Positions 11,287-23,943 of a stretch of 64,000 bases of DNA are shown here, in pieces. Under the pieces are notes generated by a model, which was not told the origin of the DNA, ran no database searches, and was given only the letters and a program-made list of their open reading frames with translations. The stretch is from positions 57,549-121,548 of the forward strand of contig RCAB01000166.1 in the NCBI GenBank assembly GCA_003640385.1. Direction: 5' to 3'. Every line of letters begins with the position of its first letter. Position 1 is the first letter of the stretch. The translations under genes were made by a program, and so were the position numbers. The stretch is from Setaria digitata (taxonomy: Eukaryota > Nematoda > Chromadorea > Rhabditida > Setariidae).

Positions 11287-14200
11287 TTACATATGAATAT
11301 CAATTCTGAATTCCTGTGTTAAAAGAGCATTAGGCTTTCGAATAATCAGAGTTTGAGCATCTCGATCATGTGCATAATCAGCGGATTCAGGATTCCAATC
11401 TAGGAAATAAAAGAATATAAAAATCAATGACTAAGAAAATGACAGAAATACGAACCTGAGCAGCCGTGCATTTAAAAAATATCCAACCAACTAACTGAAA
11501 GACTTTATTTGTAAATTTCACTTCAGCGAGTTATCGTAAATTTTGTAATCTGACTATTAATATCTAAAATTGCTCTTTTTTGAATTTAGAAAGCCGTTTA
11601 AAATCCAAAATAATATAAAACCAGTTACCATCCAAATAAATGTGCACGTTTGTCGGATAGTACCTAACACCTCGTATTATGATTTTCTCTATAACAGCAT
11701 CACTTTCTAATTTTCCTTCCTTGTCCAAATTCATCGATGAAATTGAATGCAACTGATCGCCCTCCTTCTTGTAGACAAAACCCCAATAGAAATACTGACC
11801 GTTTTTGTACTCAAAGCTCTCCCCATCATCCATATAAACTGTACCATTTGCATAGTCACCCTAAAAGAAACATGAGACCATACATAACGAAATTTTAAAG
11901 AAGTTTTAAGACGTATATATTTTAAACGAACAGATTGACTTCTTTTTTTTAAAGTTCTACAAAAAATCCGCAAGCAGAAGTCTAACAAACAACTTTATGA
12001 AAATGATATACTGATACAAATTTAGCAATACTGCTCCACTGATAAGTTATTACTGCTAAAGATCATTGATATGCATGAGATAAAAAGAATTAGAAAATTA
12101 TATTCGCCTATACATAATATCAGATAAATTGAAAAAAGAATTTACATTAAAATTGAGCGCAATATACAAAGTAATGGGGTCTTGAAACATCAATCCTGAA
12201 GCTCGCCTCACTCTCTGCCATGTTGGGATGATAGTACCACCTCGCTGGAACAATGGTATAACATCGATTGGTGTGTCAGTGTAAACAGCACCAGGAGCCA
12301 CTCGACCCTGAAGAGACGCTTCACTTTCATAACGTTAGAACATTTTCCTAGTAGGTAAACCACATATTCCGCAACTAAAAATTTTTACTGTTATTACATT
12401 TTGATTGCTGATAAAACCTTCAATGCTTTTAGCAGAAAACAGTCATTAATCAAAAATAAAAGGAGTACAGAAAATACCACACCTTATGATCATTCCAATC
12501 GTACCAAATTACATTTCTTCTGCCTGGCAGATATAATGAGACGGACTGGATATCCGGATCCATCACTGGACGCACGAGTAAGGCAGGACCAACTAACCAT
12601 TCACGTTCTTCATCAAATGCCCCTTCATCATCCGGAAATTCGCTCCATAACGGTCGCATTGGAGGTTTCCCAGTAAGGGCATGTTCGTAGAATAAAGTGT
12701 ACCTACATTGTGTCAGAATATTAAAACTTGAGAAAATAAAAAAACAACAAACTAGAAATTATCAATCAACTAAAACATATAACCAAGTCGTTTAAAATAA
12801 TAATATTTCAAGATGAAGTGGAGCATAGTGCGAAACAGAGAAGCTATCAGCAGTAAGTGTGAAATAAAATCAAAGAAGAGAGCACAAATAAATTTAGTAA
12901 AAACGATAGAAATCTCAATATTCAATGAAAACTCTAGAAGTTTTAATTTTACTGCTAACAAAAATAGAGAACTTGTAATAGCGTACAGTTCTTTTTATTA
13001 TTTACAATACAACTCAGAAATATACCAATAAGGCAAGAAAGAATAGCGAGTTCGGATCGCTTGTCGAACTGCTTGTGTTGTACTGTCCGAAAATAGCCAC
13101 GGTTCTCTGCGTTTTGTATCAATATGAGAATGCGCTCTAAAAAAGGGTTGGAAGGCGGCAGCCTGAAAAAAAGATTTATGTATATTTTCCTGGTTGAAAT
13201 AAACAATCCTAGATCACACCAACCTCAACTTAAAACAATACATCAGTAATTTCGTATCTAAAAGTAATTTAAGGTGCTACCTGGTACCAACGTGTGAAAA
13301 GTTGTTGGTCCGTATTACCAAAGAAACCGCCAACATCGGCACCAACATGTGGTATACCGGAAATAGACAATGAAAGTAGCATTGGCACCGTTATTTTCAA
13401 ATGTTCCCAGCTCGCAGCATTATCACCAGTCCATACCGCTGTTGTCCGCTGGCTACCAATGAAAAATGACCGGGTCAACACGAATGGGCGCTTGCGACCA
13501 TTCGTACGCGCCAAATGGCCGAGATAAGTTGACGAATGCTAGAAAAACTACCATTTTGTATATTTGAAATATTTAAGCAAAACTTCACACTTCCATCGAT
13601 AATACCTTTTACACCAAGTAAAAACAATAATTAAACTGACAGATACCCTCAAAATAACTTCAAATTTCTTTTCAAATTTTAGAACTTATCAAAATTTATA
13701 ACTGACATGATAGAAACCATAAATGTTGTGCACATCACGATGCTCCCAATCACCAAAATGCTTAGCATCTTTATGCATTGTAACTTCTGGACCACTGAAT
13801 ACTGATGGTTCATTCATATCGTTCCATGTAAACAGATTTGATGTTGAACCAACATACTGATCAAAAGCGAATTTTCCCGCCCAAAAATCACGAACTGCAG
13901 GATTCAAAAAATCGAGATAAGCAGATGCACCTGGCCAGCAATGTCCTTCGTAGTCTTCACCATCTCTTTTCTGAATTAATGAAAGAAAGTAGAAAATAGG
14001 GAGTAAAATAACCAGCAAAAAACAAAACAAAAGAAGGAAACCGAAGTCAAAGTAGAAACATGCAAGGCTATAAGACACAAAAATCTATAACAATATAACA
14101 AAAAAGGGCTGATAGTGAGACTATATTTGAAGTTCGAAATACACAGCCACGAAATCCAACTATGCCACATGGAAAGAATAAAATAAATAATTCTCCACCA

Positions 14201-17179
14201 TAAAATACAATTTTTCTTCGATACTTAGAGTAAAAAGAGCATTGAAATAAGAGTATATAAAAAAAAAGTTTGCCTTTATAAAGTAACCACGCTCTTTTGC
14301 TTCTTTATACACAGGATAATTATCATCCTTTTTTATGTGAGGATCAATGATTGTAATCATTTTTCGCCCCTGTAAACATGCAAGATTAGAATTAAGCGAG
14401 CATAAGGCCTAAAAAAAATGGAAGAAATCTTCGATTGTAGAACAAAGCAAAATTAATAAATAACCATCCTGAAAAGTTACTTTTGCTGCCAAGCTATCGA
14501 TCATTTCCTTCGGTTTTGGAAATTTATTGGGATCCCATGTAAAGTAACGTTTCGCATCTGTATGTTCAATATCAAGCCAAATTGCATCCAGCGGTATATC
14601 GTATTTATCGAAGTTCTCATGTACTTCACGGACATCATCTTCGTCATTATAATTCCATCTACACTGATGATATCCCAGCGAAAAGAGCTTAATTGTAAAA
14701 ATAATTTGAGAAAAGTTAATATTTTTACCATATGTTGTCATCCTCCGAAAAGCTGCACAATGTTTAAGAAAAAGACCAATATCAGAAAAAAATGAAGTAC
14801 ATACAGGTGGCAGTGGATAAACTCCAGTTAATCCAGAATTTTGTCTGAATATATCATTAGGTTTCGGACCTAGCATTAGGAAGAAATCAATGAGGCCGGA
14901 TTCCGACATAAAATGAGTATCAATCTGTGGCAAATCCACAGAACTTTTGAATTTTTCAATGAGTGAACGCAGAATGCCCTGGAATCAGGCGGTAAAATCA
15001 TTTGATTCATTGAAAGAAACTCAGATAAAATTTTTAAAAACTCTGACTTTCGGCTTAGGGAGAAGAATCACAAAACTAGAAATTTTTATTAGATTTACCG
15101 ATAACTTCGAATTTGAAGAAAATGAGGAAGAGGAATAAAAGGATGAAACGATACTTTATCTGCGGTTGAAGAGTTAATGTCCACCCAAGTTTCTGCAGCA
15201 TTTAACCACAGCAAACCCAAAGAATGTTCTTTGTTATGGGCTAACAAAAATGGTATCGCACCATATAGAGACATGAGTTCATTAACTTCAAATTCAAAAA
15301 CATCCAAATTATATAATCGATAAGGATCCATAGATCTGAAATCCTTTTTCCTTTATTTTTTGAGGGATGGTTTTGGAAAGTAAGAATTATAAAGCTAACA
15401 TTTACGGCGATAAAATTTTCAGAATATCTTGTTAAAAAGAAGTAATGGAAATGATAGGGATAAGTCAATATGGACATCTGCCACTACAATATAATTATGC
15501 CGCTAATTTACAAAAAGAAAAAAACGAGCTCTTGAAAATACGAATGGACACAAAGTATAACAATAACTAAATTTAAATATCCAAATAAACTGAAAAGACT
15601 TACTTTGTAGATCTCAGTGCAAAGCTGTCTGCGTGCTCCGGTAAACCATAAATAAATTTATAACCAATGAACGATAGATCAACACCAACGGAACTTGATC
15701 CTGGAAATTTCAACGGAATCAATATAAGTGAATTTAAGAAAAAAAACCAACTCAGACATAAAAATGACTTAGTGAAATAAAGTACTGTGAAATAAGTTAC
15801 CAAACGGCTTAGGGTCATGATGATTTTTAAAATTCTCATCCCAAAAGCCTTCATTTGCTTCTCCTTCATTTCCATCCTCCTGAAAAGTAAGCAAATAGCT
15901 AATATGAAAGATGTGAATAGTTGAGCTAAATTATAAAAAAAGTGATAAAATTTGCAGAATAAGCAAAAAAGAAGTATGGCCTTAAGAGAGTAAAAAATAA
16001 ACCTTTTTTCTAAAGTGTTCAAATTTTAATGCGTTATTGGGATTTACACTGATAACAAGTTCATTTTTCATGAATAAATCAATTCGAAATGGTTCATAGT
16101 TCAGTAATACTTTTGCATTGTTTGCTATAATCATAACAGTTGAATTATTGCTGATTTCCACCGACTTGAAGCTGTAATAGAAAACCTTGAAAAAAAAAGA
16201 AAAGAAACAGAAACACAGTTGATACCTATTACCACTAAAGAGAAAATGGCAACTGGTTATGCCTTAAATATGTGTTATAACCTCAGTGAGAAAATGCAAA
16301 AAAAAAAGGCAGACGTGTTACCACCAACTTCGGAGCTAAATCTTGTCTAAAAATCACATGTCCTTATTGAAATTCCCCCTGTTACAAGACAATTTTAAAA
16401 GAACAGTTCAACAGAATCTTGTGACAAAAATTTTTGATATTCTACTTAAACAACCAATATGAGGACAGCGAGGTCAGGTGGAAAAAAGTGATGAGTGGCC
16501 GAAAACTTTAAGAAGTAACGATAATAAAAGATTCGAAAAGTCTTACTCAACAGTTTTCAAATTACTTCCATCCTTTAAAGCATCTAAAGGCTGAAATCGT
16601 GGTCGTATCGATGCTTCCTTTTCATCAATTAGTATTCGTATTGTTGCATCATTCAATGACACAATTGTCAGTTTTAATTTATTAATTTTACTTTCTAAAT
16701 CCGCAATTACTGCTGAACCATTATAAGTAACACTACCTACAGTTACCATATAATTCCCTTTTTCTCCTGGTGTCCTGTGTCGCCTGGAAAATTCTTTCAT
16801 TTAACATTTAATCATATTTTAGTATTTTAATGAAGGAATTTATAAAGAAAAATTAAACGATCACTTATTTGCAAATTCATGTAGAGTTTACACATTTCTA
16901 GCTTAAAAGATTGTGTGTCACAAAATTTATGGGCTGTTTTTCCACACCAATTTACAGTCATATCACCTTATTTACAACTTATACTACAAAATTTTCAAGT
17001 TCTGTTTTTTGCATATAATAGTCGACTGTCTAAAAAAGTAAAATATATACTAACTTGCAAAAACTCGACTGTTCACATCTTTTGAAATTATTTCTATCGA
17101 CTGAATGAACGACTTGTATACAAACAAAAATGACAAGAGCAATTCTAAAGGTTAACAAATGTAATATACTAATCCACAT
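11287..17179 (-). CDS. GANAB: Neutral alpha-glucosidase AB (glucosidase II alpha subunit), GH31
   Basis: Trims the inner glucoses from N-glycans in the ER as part of the calnexin cycle. Sixteen exons, high to low: 17179-17055, 16783-16547, 16171-16003, 15879-15801, 15700-15604, 15335-15155, 14978-14805, 14687-14481, 14369-14274, 13970-13707, 13538-13281, 13162-13026, 12702-12483, 12307-12146, 11860-11629, 11399-11287. Every phase closes, giving 2751 bases and 916 aa (human about 944). Exon 1 encodes a signal peptide ([16 protein letters not shown]) followed by the family motif RCEQSSFCK. The GH31 nucleophile is Asp about 506 in [10 protein letters not shown] and the acid/base Asp about 582 in [20 protein letters not shown] and FQRGGTI are further GH31 marks. 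The intron after exon 9 has a GC donor. It is divergent from the Apollo-like gene. Confidence 0.97.
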
Positions 17180-18319
17180 CGATTCCACACTTCACTTTAT
17201 ACCTGCAAATAAAACACGCGTACAACGTGAAGCTTTTACGGTAAGGAACGAAAACAGATGCCTTGAAGACGCAAAGATATTAAGAAAAGCTGATGTCAGT
17301 CCGTAATTTTATAATTTCCGCATTATTCAAAATTCGCATAAAAAGAGAATAATTACAGTGCTTACTTTACATTTATATCATGTTGAGTCGAACTAATTCC
17401 CACTTAATTTTAATTACCAAACTGGTGAAACATATTAAAAGCACTAATTGCTTTACAGTAATATATTTATCCATGCCGCACAGACATCTCATTGGGACGA
17501 TCGATGAAAAGTTTGCCCCGCGGTAAGAGTGTCCTTTGAGGTTGAGGAAACTTATTACCAATCATGCTGAGACAGGTACATCTGAACTGTCACAGGTCAG
17601 GAATAGCTTCTTTTAGAAAGCCAAACTGAAGTGAATGTTGGAAGAGACACATGGCCTACATCGAATTCAGGACATGGAGAACTCGTATACTTACATGTAA
17701 CCTGCCGGACAACAGAATCAGGTTCGGCAAGGGAACAGGGGCAGAATCCTCACGCGTTTATTAAATGTTCCGAGGAGGCAATTCCGGTCTCATCCCCGAT
17801 AATTCAATCAATTGTTCAAGTGCTCAAAAATTATGGAAACAGCGAAACTGAGAGAGAGGGAAAAGGAAAACAATTTTGGATCATCAGAGGTGACATACCA
17901 TGTACAGAGCTAGTAGGAGAGACAGGAGTGCTCACCTGTTCAGGTAGGTTACACTCCGTCTTTAGATGGGTCAACAGAGACGACGTACAAATGTCGATCT
18001 GGCAGGTAGATGATGCGACGGGAAATTGTCAAAATGCTAAAATATTATTTCTTTTTCCGATCTGATAAATGAAGCTGAAATGAGGTCAGGTTGTAAGAGG
18101 TCAGGTTAGAGGTGCTTTCCATATTTAACGATTTCTTCAAGGGCTAGTAGGTGTTGTAATTTGGAACTAAAATTTTCAAATTGAAATGTGGTCGGGCTGT
18201 AAGAGGTCAGGTTAGAGGTGTCTCAGATATTGAACTAATTTCTTCAGGAGGTTATTGGGTATTGTAATTTAGAGTTTGAAATAGAAATTAAAATTTCTGC
18301 AATTTTCAGGTTTTATTGG
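17180..18319. promoter_or_regulatory. Divergent upstream region shared by GANAB-like and Apollo-like genes
   Basis: The two start codons point away from each other across 1140 bases, so both promoters should lie here. The part from about 17560 to 18260 is less AT-rich than its surroundings. It contains AGGTCA at 17594-17599, 18083-18088, 18098-18103 and 18204-18209, a half-site typical of nuclear receptors. TTTTCAG at 18303-18309 sits 10 bases before the Apollo-like ATG and could be a spliced-leader acceptor. No TATA box was confidently assigned. Confidence 0.5.
18076..18287. repeat. 106-bp imperfect tandem duplication
   Basis: Sequence from 18076 is repeated from 18182. Both copies share TGTAAGAGGTCAGGTTAGAG and then diverge, while keeping ATTTCTTCA and TTGTAATTT at matching spacing. 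The first copy also has an inner repeat of GAGGTCAGGTT. It lies in the upstream region of the Apollo-like gene. Confidence 0.75.
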
Positions 18320-20777
18320 ATGTCACAGCCAGGTGTGGTGATCAGTGGATTCATTGCGATTGATAAATTCCCGAAAGATAATGCTATTGAATATTATTTC
18401 CTAACGCATGCACACTCGGATCACTATGTTGCCATTGATGTAAGTATTAAGATTGATTGTAAACTGATAAAAAAAGAAACTTTTGTGCATTTCATTCTTG
18501 TTTTAACCACTTCAGCATTATTTTTTTCGTCGAAATTTTTCAATAATGGTAGGAGAGGGTGGAAAAAAATGCTGAAATAATTTCTAACATTCAATATCAT
18601 GATACTGGGATTATCGAGTAGTTTTTGCCATACTAGTAGTTTTCAATTTTACTCATTTCCCTTTTAGGTTTAATTATGAATTTTAGATTTTTGGAAAGTG
18701 ATTGCTATTTGACATACTGTTAAATGACAGAATCTATGCATTCATTTACTTTTGCAGAACAAATGGAATAATGGTGAAATATACTGCTCACCAGTTACCG
18801 CTAATATTCTTCCAGTCGTTACACTTCGAGCGAGATCGAAACGTGCAGGGATTCGGAGCAATTTGATTCATCCTTTGGAACTAAATATCTGGCATCGTAT
18901 GAATGGCTTCTCGGTGATGTTGTTGGATGCAAATCATATTCCTGGTTCTGTTATGTTCCTCTTTGATGGTGATCGAATTTCGGATGGTCGAATTCTCTTC
19001 ACAGGTGATTTTCGAGCCGACGTTCGATTTTATCAAAATGTATTTGCGATGTCAGTTTTGCAGGAGGTTGGTTTCCGTTTGGAATTCTATATAGCGCATG
19101 TAGCACAGGATTGTACCTACCATGTTATTTAACTGAAGTTAAACCAAAAGATGACAACTAATTTTTTTTCAGTAATAAACGTAGACGAATAAACTTTGTT
19201 TGGGATGGGCTATTAAGAATTGCGAAATCTTAGGAAGTTTTATTGATCTTGAATAATTTATTTAGAAAAGGTTCAAAACAATTTACTTGGATACCACTTA
19301 TATTAACTGCACACGGGAAGAATTTCCCAGTCGAGAAGTTTCATTAGGTGAATTGTGCAACCTTCTTCATAAACTGCTATTTGATGATCCTAGTCCGATA
19401 ATGATTATGGTACCGAAAGTTGGCCGTGAGCAATTACTTGTTGATACAGCGATCCAATTCAAAGTATGTATATTCGTGTGTATTATCACCCTTCTCATAT
19501 TTTTATTTGTATTCAAATTCTCCAAACATCGGTAAGGTAATTTCTTTTGCAGTGCAAGATATGGGTTGATCATGTGCGTTGGAAAGTAGCTGAAATTCTT
19601 GGGATAACCGAATATTTCACTACCGAAAAGACAGAAACTCCTATTTGGACTTGTGCAAGGCAGTGAGTGATTTCAAATCCATTGATTGAGAGTAAACTCC
19701 TGAACAATAGTGAAATTAATATAGGCATATTTCCAATTTCTATAATCTGCATTCCTGAAAAATAGGTGAAGAATGCTTATTTGCGTCGTTAGCTCTTATA
19801 TAAACTTTTATTAATTGAAATTATGTTAAAGTGACTGATGAAAACTCATTGCTTACAAATTTCTGTCCCATTTCAAACTATTTTAATTTAGAACTGGTCG
19901 TTCAGTCTTCTATGACGCAAATGTTCGTATAATTGATGCTTCTATGTTGCCAAATATCAAACCCAGTTCAATGATTAAGTAAGATTAAATCCATTTCTAT
20001 CTTTATGTTTTAACCCAGTGTAATTTTCGATTTATAATTGGAGCAAAATCAGTATTATAAGAGGCAATATTGTTAATCAATTGCTATGTTCTAATGACTG
20101 CTTAAAAGTCGTTTAAGAATATTTCCAGGAAATTGATCTATTTGCTTAAGAATACTTCACACATTTATTAATTAAACTTCCAGCAACGAGAGGGTGCATT
20201 ATATAGGATATTCTGACCACAGCAGTCCTAATGAAATACGCGATTTTCTTTCTCAGCTCTCATTTTTTCAAGTTATCGGGCTGTCGCTGCAATTGACAGA
20301 AAAACAGACTAGACAACTCAAACAGTTTAGTTTGATGGGTGTTGATGATATGTTAATAGAAGCTGAAACGGATGGACTTATGCATGAGAACGAATTAAGT
20401 CCTCTGGTTGCGTCGTCTGTTCTGAGCAGGTTTCTCATGATGATTTTTTCCTGGTTGATAAGTTGCTTAATTTGGGAAAAAAGTTAAATAAAAACAAAAG
20501 ATGAAGTCATGTTTTCTGCATGATAAGAAGCTTAATGCATATGCTTAACAAATTTTTGAATATCAGTTGTTGGATGTTGAAGAGAAATGAATGCAGCTTT
20601 TTCAGAATTGAATTAGCTAACGATCATGCACTGAGAAGTGCTTTTGGTGAAATATTGCAACATGCAGCTGTCGATGATCAGAATCCAGAATCAAACCCAA
20701 CTGATCAGTCGCAATATGAAGTAGTTGAAAATGTAGAAATTTGTTTTACTGAAACAGTAGAGAAACAGAGATATTAA
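18320..20777 (+). CDS. DCLRE1B: Apollo/SNM1B-like metallo-beta-lactamase/beta-CASP nuclease
   Basis: The family are 5' exonucleases acting in interstrand cross-link repair and telomere end processing. Seven exons: 18320-18439, 18758-19066, 19266-19463, 19553-19662, 19892-19978, 20184-20429, 20606-20777, all phases closing to 413 aa. Motif 2 HxHxDH is THAHSDH in exon 1. Motif 3 is LLDANHIPGSVMFLF and motif 4 GRILFTGDFRAD in exon 2. Beta-CASP motif A is YLDTTY in exon 3, and the late His is in IGYSDHSS in exon 6. LLDANHxPGSVMFLF and SDHSS are closer to Apollo than to Artemis. The shorter C-terminus shows no obvious TRF2-binding motif. The start follows a possible trans-splice acceptor at 18309. 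Exon 7 has GT steps that could instead splice into 20842 and add the downstream frame as a tail. Confidence 0.88.
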
Positions 20778-20841
20778 TGGAAAGCTTAAAAGATGCTGTG
20801 TTGTCGAATGAAAAGTTGCGACATCAGATAAAAGGTTTCAG

Positions 20842-23748
20842 AAGGTAGCGGAAGAGACTGATCAAGATTCTGACAATTTGCTTGAAGCTATTAATAATGA
20901 GGATGATTACATTTTCAATATGGCAGTTCAGAAGATTTCGCGAGCTGTTAATGTAGAAAATCTGGCTCAGCATATTTGTGTGGACTTAAATGTTAATGAG
21001 AGTGCAGAAGGAGTTAATCCGTTGCATGAATTTTTGAGCGAAATGGATATTTCGAAAGCAGTAGAAACACTGGATGATTTAAGTGAAAAGTATCGTGAGG
21101 CTGTAGATGCTATGAGAAAAACGCGTACAGGTTTTTTTTTTATTTCATTTTCTCATTTCTGTTTATCTTTGCTTTCTATTCACAAAAGTTTCTTGAGAGA
21201 GTACGAAAGTTAATAGTCATGAATTAGTTGTCTTCACTTTCTATTGGGTATAACTATCTTTTCTGGAATTGTCTGTTTTGAAAATATTTTCATGTTGAAA
21301 GGATCAGAGTATTTGATCATTGGAAGAGTTTTTTTCTTTTTTTTTTTTTATTTTTTATAGAAATCATTTGCAAATTGTTACGGCAATGCATACGAATTTC
21401 AGTTCATGATATGAACTTACCTTATATTGCCGAAGAACATGTGGTTTATGATGCTTCACAAGGACCAGTTTTAGCAGATATTCCTCTTGAGTGGCTCGAT
21501 GAATCAGGTTTGTGGAAAATTCATTAACATATTGTTGTTAATGTGGCATAGTACATCTCTCATTGTTCTTAACATTTAGGAAATTCCTACCTAGGTATTT
21601 CGTCATAGGCTAGCGATGAGTAGATAGATGGCAGGCTAAGCCTAAGCCCTAAGAGTGTCATGTAAATCCAGGGTTAGAAGACCCTAAATTATTAAGAGCC
21701 AAACAGTTGAATAGTTTCAGAGAGCATGAAGGATGTTGTCATAGTTTCTGTCTGTTGTGGTATTGCTGTTTTGATGAAGATTTTGAAATATTTTGTTGCT
21801 CAGCTTGTTTAGATATATTGATCACTTATTCTGAAAGATAATTCCAGAAAAAGTTAATGGATCTTCCGTAGTCGAACTTGAATGATGATCCGATCTCAAG
21901 TTTTCGCTTTTTTTCCTGAGGTTGTCGTTCTCGATTTAAAGTGAAGAAAATTTCACCAGTTTTGGACTCCCGACTTTATCATTTGAATGCTCGTTTATTC
22001 GTTTATTTAATTTTTCACCAAGGACCTCCCATAATTTCTTTCGTATAGAATTTGTGCTGTAAGAGTTAAGTGTACAGTTTTAGAATAACCTGAAAACTTA
22101 TGCATTCCAATGCTTTCATCTTCTCTTATTTCATTTCTTCAATGTATCATTTGCATCTGTATCCTCACTTCTTACTGTTTCATTTCAATAATAATTTTTA
22201 TTCTCCTTTGTTGTATTGCCAATAATTTTCTTTTTTTACTTTTCATTCATATTTGTAAAGAACAGAGTGGTATTATTAGTGAAACTAAAGTGTCCTTATT
22301 GATTCAGTGCAGAAAAGGTATCTTCAATTACTCATCTAGAAAATCAGTTAGTATTGATTTGGGCAGTAATGTCATTCAAATAATTTGTTATCTTTGTCTA
22401 TAATGTTGATGCCTTTTGCCTTTTACTATAACAGTAGATATGAATGTGTGACTGAAGCCACAATAAATTGAAAGATTGAACGATAAGTTCCTTTAATCTA
22501 ATTAGTTTGAAAAATTAGATTTTTGCAATACGATCTTTCATAATTTTGGTATTTTCGAATTTCATATGGTTTTTTTTATTAGAGTAAGAAATGCTACATA
22601 TAATTTGTTAGCATTTCTGGAATATCTTTCTTATTTTTTTTCCATTTTTGTATGTCGGATAATTTGATACTTCATTGCTGAGCCAGTAGGATATTTCAAA
22701 TTATTGCTAGAATAATGTAAATACGCTTATCCATACATTTGGAAAGATTATTATGCAAATATGAGATAATGATTAGATTTTTCAAACTAATAAAGTGCTG
22801 TGCAATGACAAAGGAAATACTAGTGATTGTGGGCATCCACTGAGTTTAATCCCACTGAAATGCTTTAATAAATGTGATATTGTTTTGTATTCCTTCATCC
22901 AAACTAAAACAGTGAACTACTTGATGGTAAAAAATTATCATTAGCATTTTTGCTCATTCAAATTTTGTTCCCATTGTAGAATATATAAGTGTCACAGATG
23001 ACAGGAGAGGGGTTTAATTTGCTCCAAAAATCATTATTGGTCGAAAGCTATTCTTTAGGCTACCTTATAAGCTGTGTAAGTTATTCTGTCCATGAGTTTC
23101 AGAAATAAATTTTTCAAAAGGTTTTTTTTTTTGGATGAGCAGATCGTGTATGTCCACTCCTAGAAAGTCAGGAACAGAATAGGGAGAGACAGGATAGGTC
23201 AGTTTTTTTTCAGTTGGTTACCGGAATAGCTAAAATTCCACACTATCAGCCTTTCCGGATGATGTTTTTCTTCTTTTTTTTTTTTTTTTTTTTTATTAAA
23301 ACAAGCTCTGGCAAAAGTTATTTGTCCCATACTTTAACAATGCTAGGATAGCTCTTTACACAACGATCCATTCTTCTGCTGTGAAGGTCAGAGAGGATAA
23401 CGTAATAATCACTTAATCGATGCTGTAAATTGTCATCAACTATGTTCAGGTAGTCGTGTAATTAATTTGGATGTAATTGAATAGTTACATTATATATTTC
23501 CTCATAACAGTAGCAGTGAGAAGGGGATATCAGGTGTTTTTCGTATTTCCATCAGTATAAAATGTTATATAAAATTGGATAAACGGAGAAAGTTCGAAAT
23601 CTGAGTGAAAATGAGATGTATCCTTTTTTGTAACATACGAGAAAATAATCAGTAAAAGTAGCTGATAACATTACAATGCATTTTTTTTTTAGGTGCTGCT
23701 GATATGGTCATAACTGGAACGAATTCGGAAATTTGCTTTGAATGTTAG
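20842..23748 (+). CDS. Unrecognised protein frame just downstream of the Apollo-like gene
   Basis: Product not recognised. Three phase-matched blocks are visible: 20842-21130, 21361-21507 and 23693-23748 (TAG). They give about 163 aa including EFLSEMDISKAVETLDDLSE (coiled-coil-like), NLPYIAEEHVVYDASQGP and VITGTNSEICFEC. The last intron would be 2.2 kb, and the frame could instead read on and stop at 21525-21527. The 5' end is unresolved, with three options. (1) The block is a C-terminal extension of the Apollo-like protein, via a GT in exon 7 and the TTTCAG at 20841. (2) It is a separate gene starting at an internal Met. (3) It starts at ATG 20777-20779, which overlaps the upstream TAA, with a one-base shift near 20835 joining MESLKDAVLSNEKLRHQIK to this frame. 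Confidence 0.5.
21508..23692. other. 2.2-kb stretch without recognisable exons
   Basis: Either a long intron of the unrecognised gene or an intergenic spacer before the ECM29 gene. It contains a poly-T run near 23274-23294. The ORF at 22110-22403 is low-complexity hydrophobic sequence without coding character. Confidence 0.5.
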
Positions 23749-23943
23749 TTCACAAATTTGTTCCATTGAAATCGCGTAAATTCCGTTTAGATAATAGCTT
23801 AATTTAAGTTATATTCGGAAGTAATTTACATCTTAACTACATAGGATAGCATGTTTTTCCAGATGGAAGAAATTATTGAAAACAACAGAGAGCGTCAGAA
23901 ATATAGATAGTTTTATTCGAATGACTAAATAAGTAATTAAGTA

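Noticed and set aside
18320..20777. Artemis (DCLRE1C) as identity of the nuclease
   Set aside because: THAHSDH, LLDANHxPGSVMFLF, YLDTTY and YSDHSS match the Apollo pattern better than the Artemis one.
22110..22403. 97-codon hydrophobic ORF
   Set aside because: AT-rich, Ile/Leu/Phe/Cys composition with no supporting splice partner; likely chance.
23010..23035. GGTTTAATT resembling the start of nematode SL1
   Set aside because: Only the first nine bases match; the rest of the leader and its donor are absent, so it is not an SL RNA gene.
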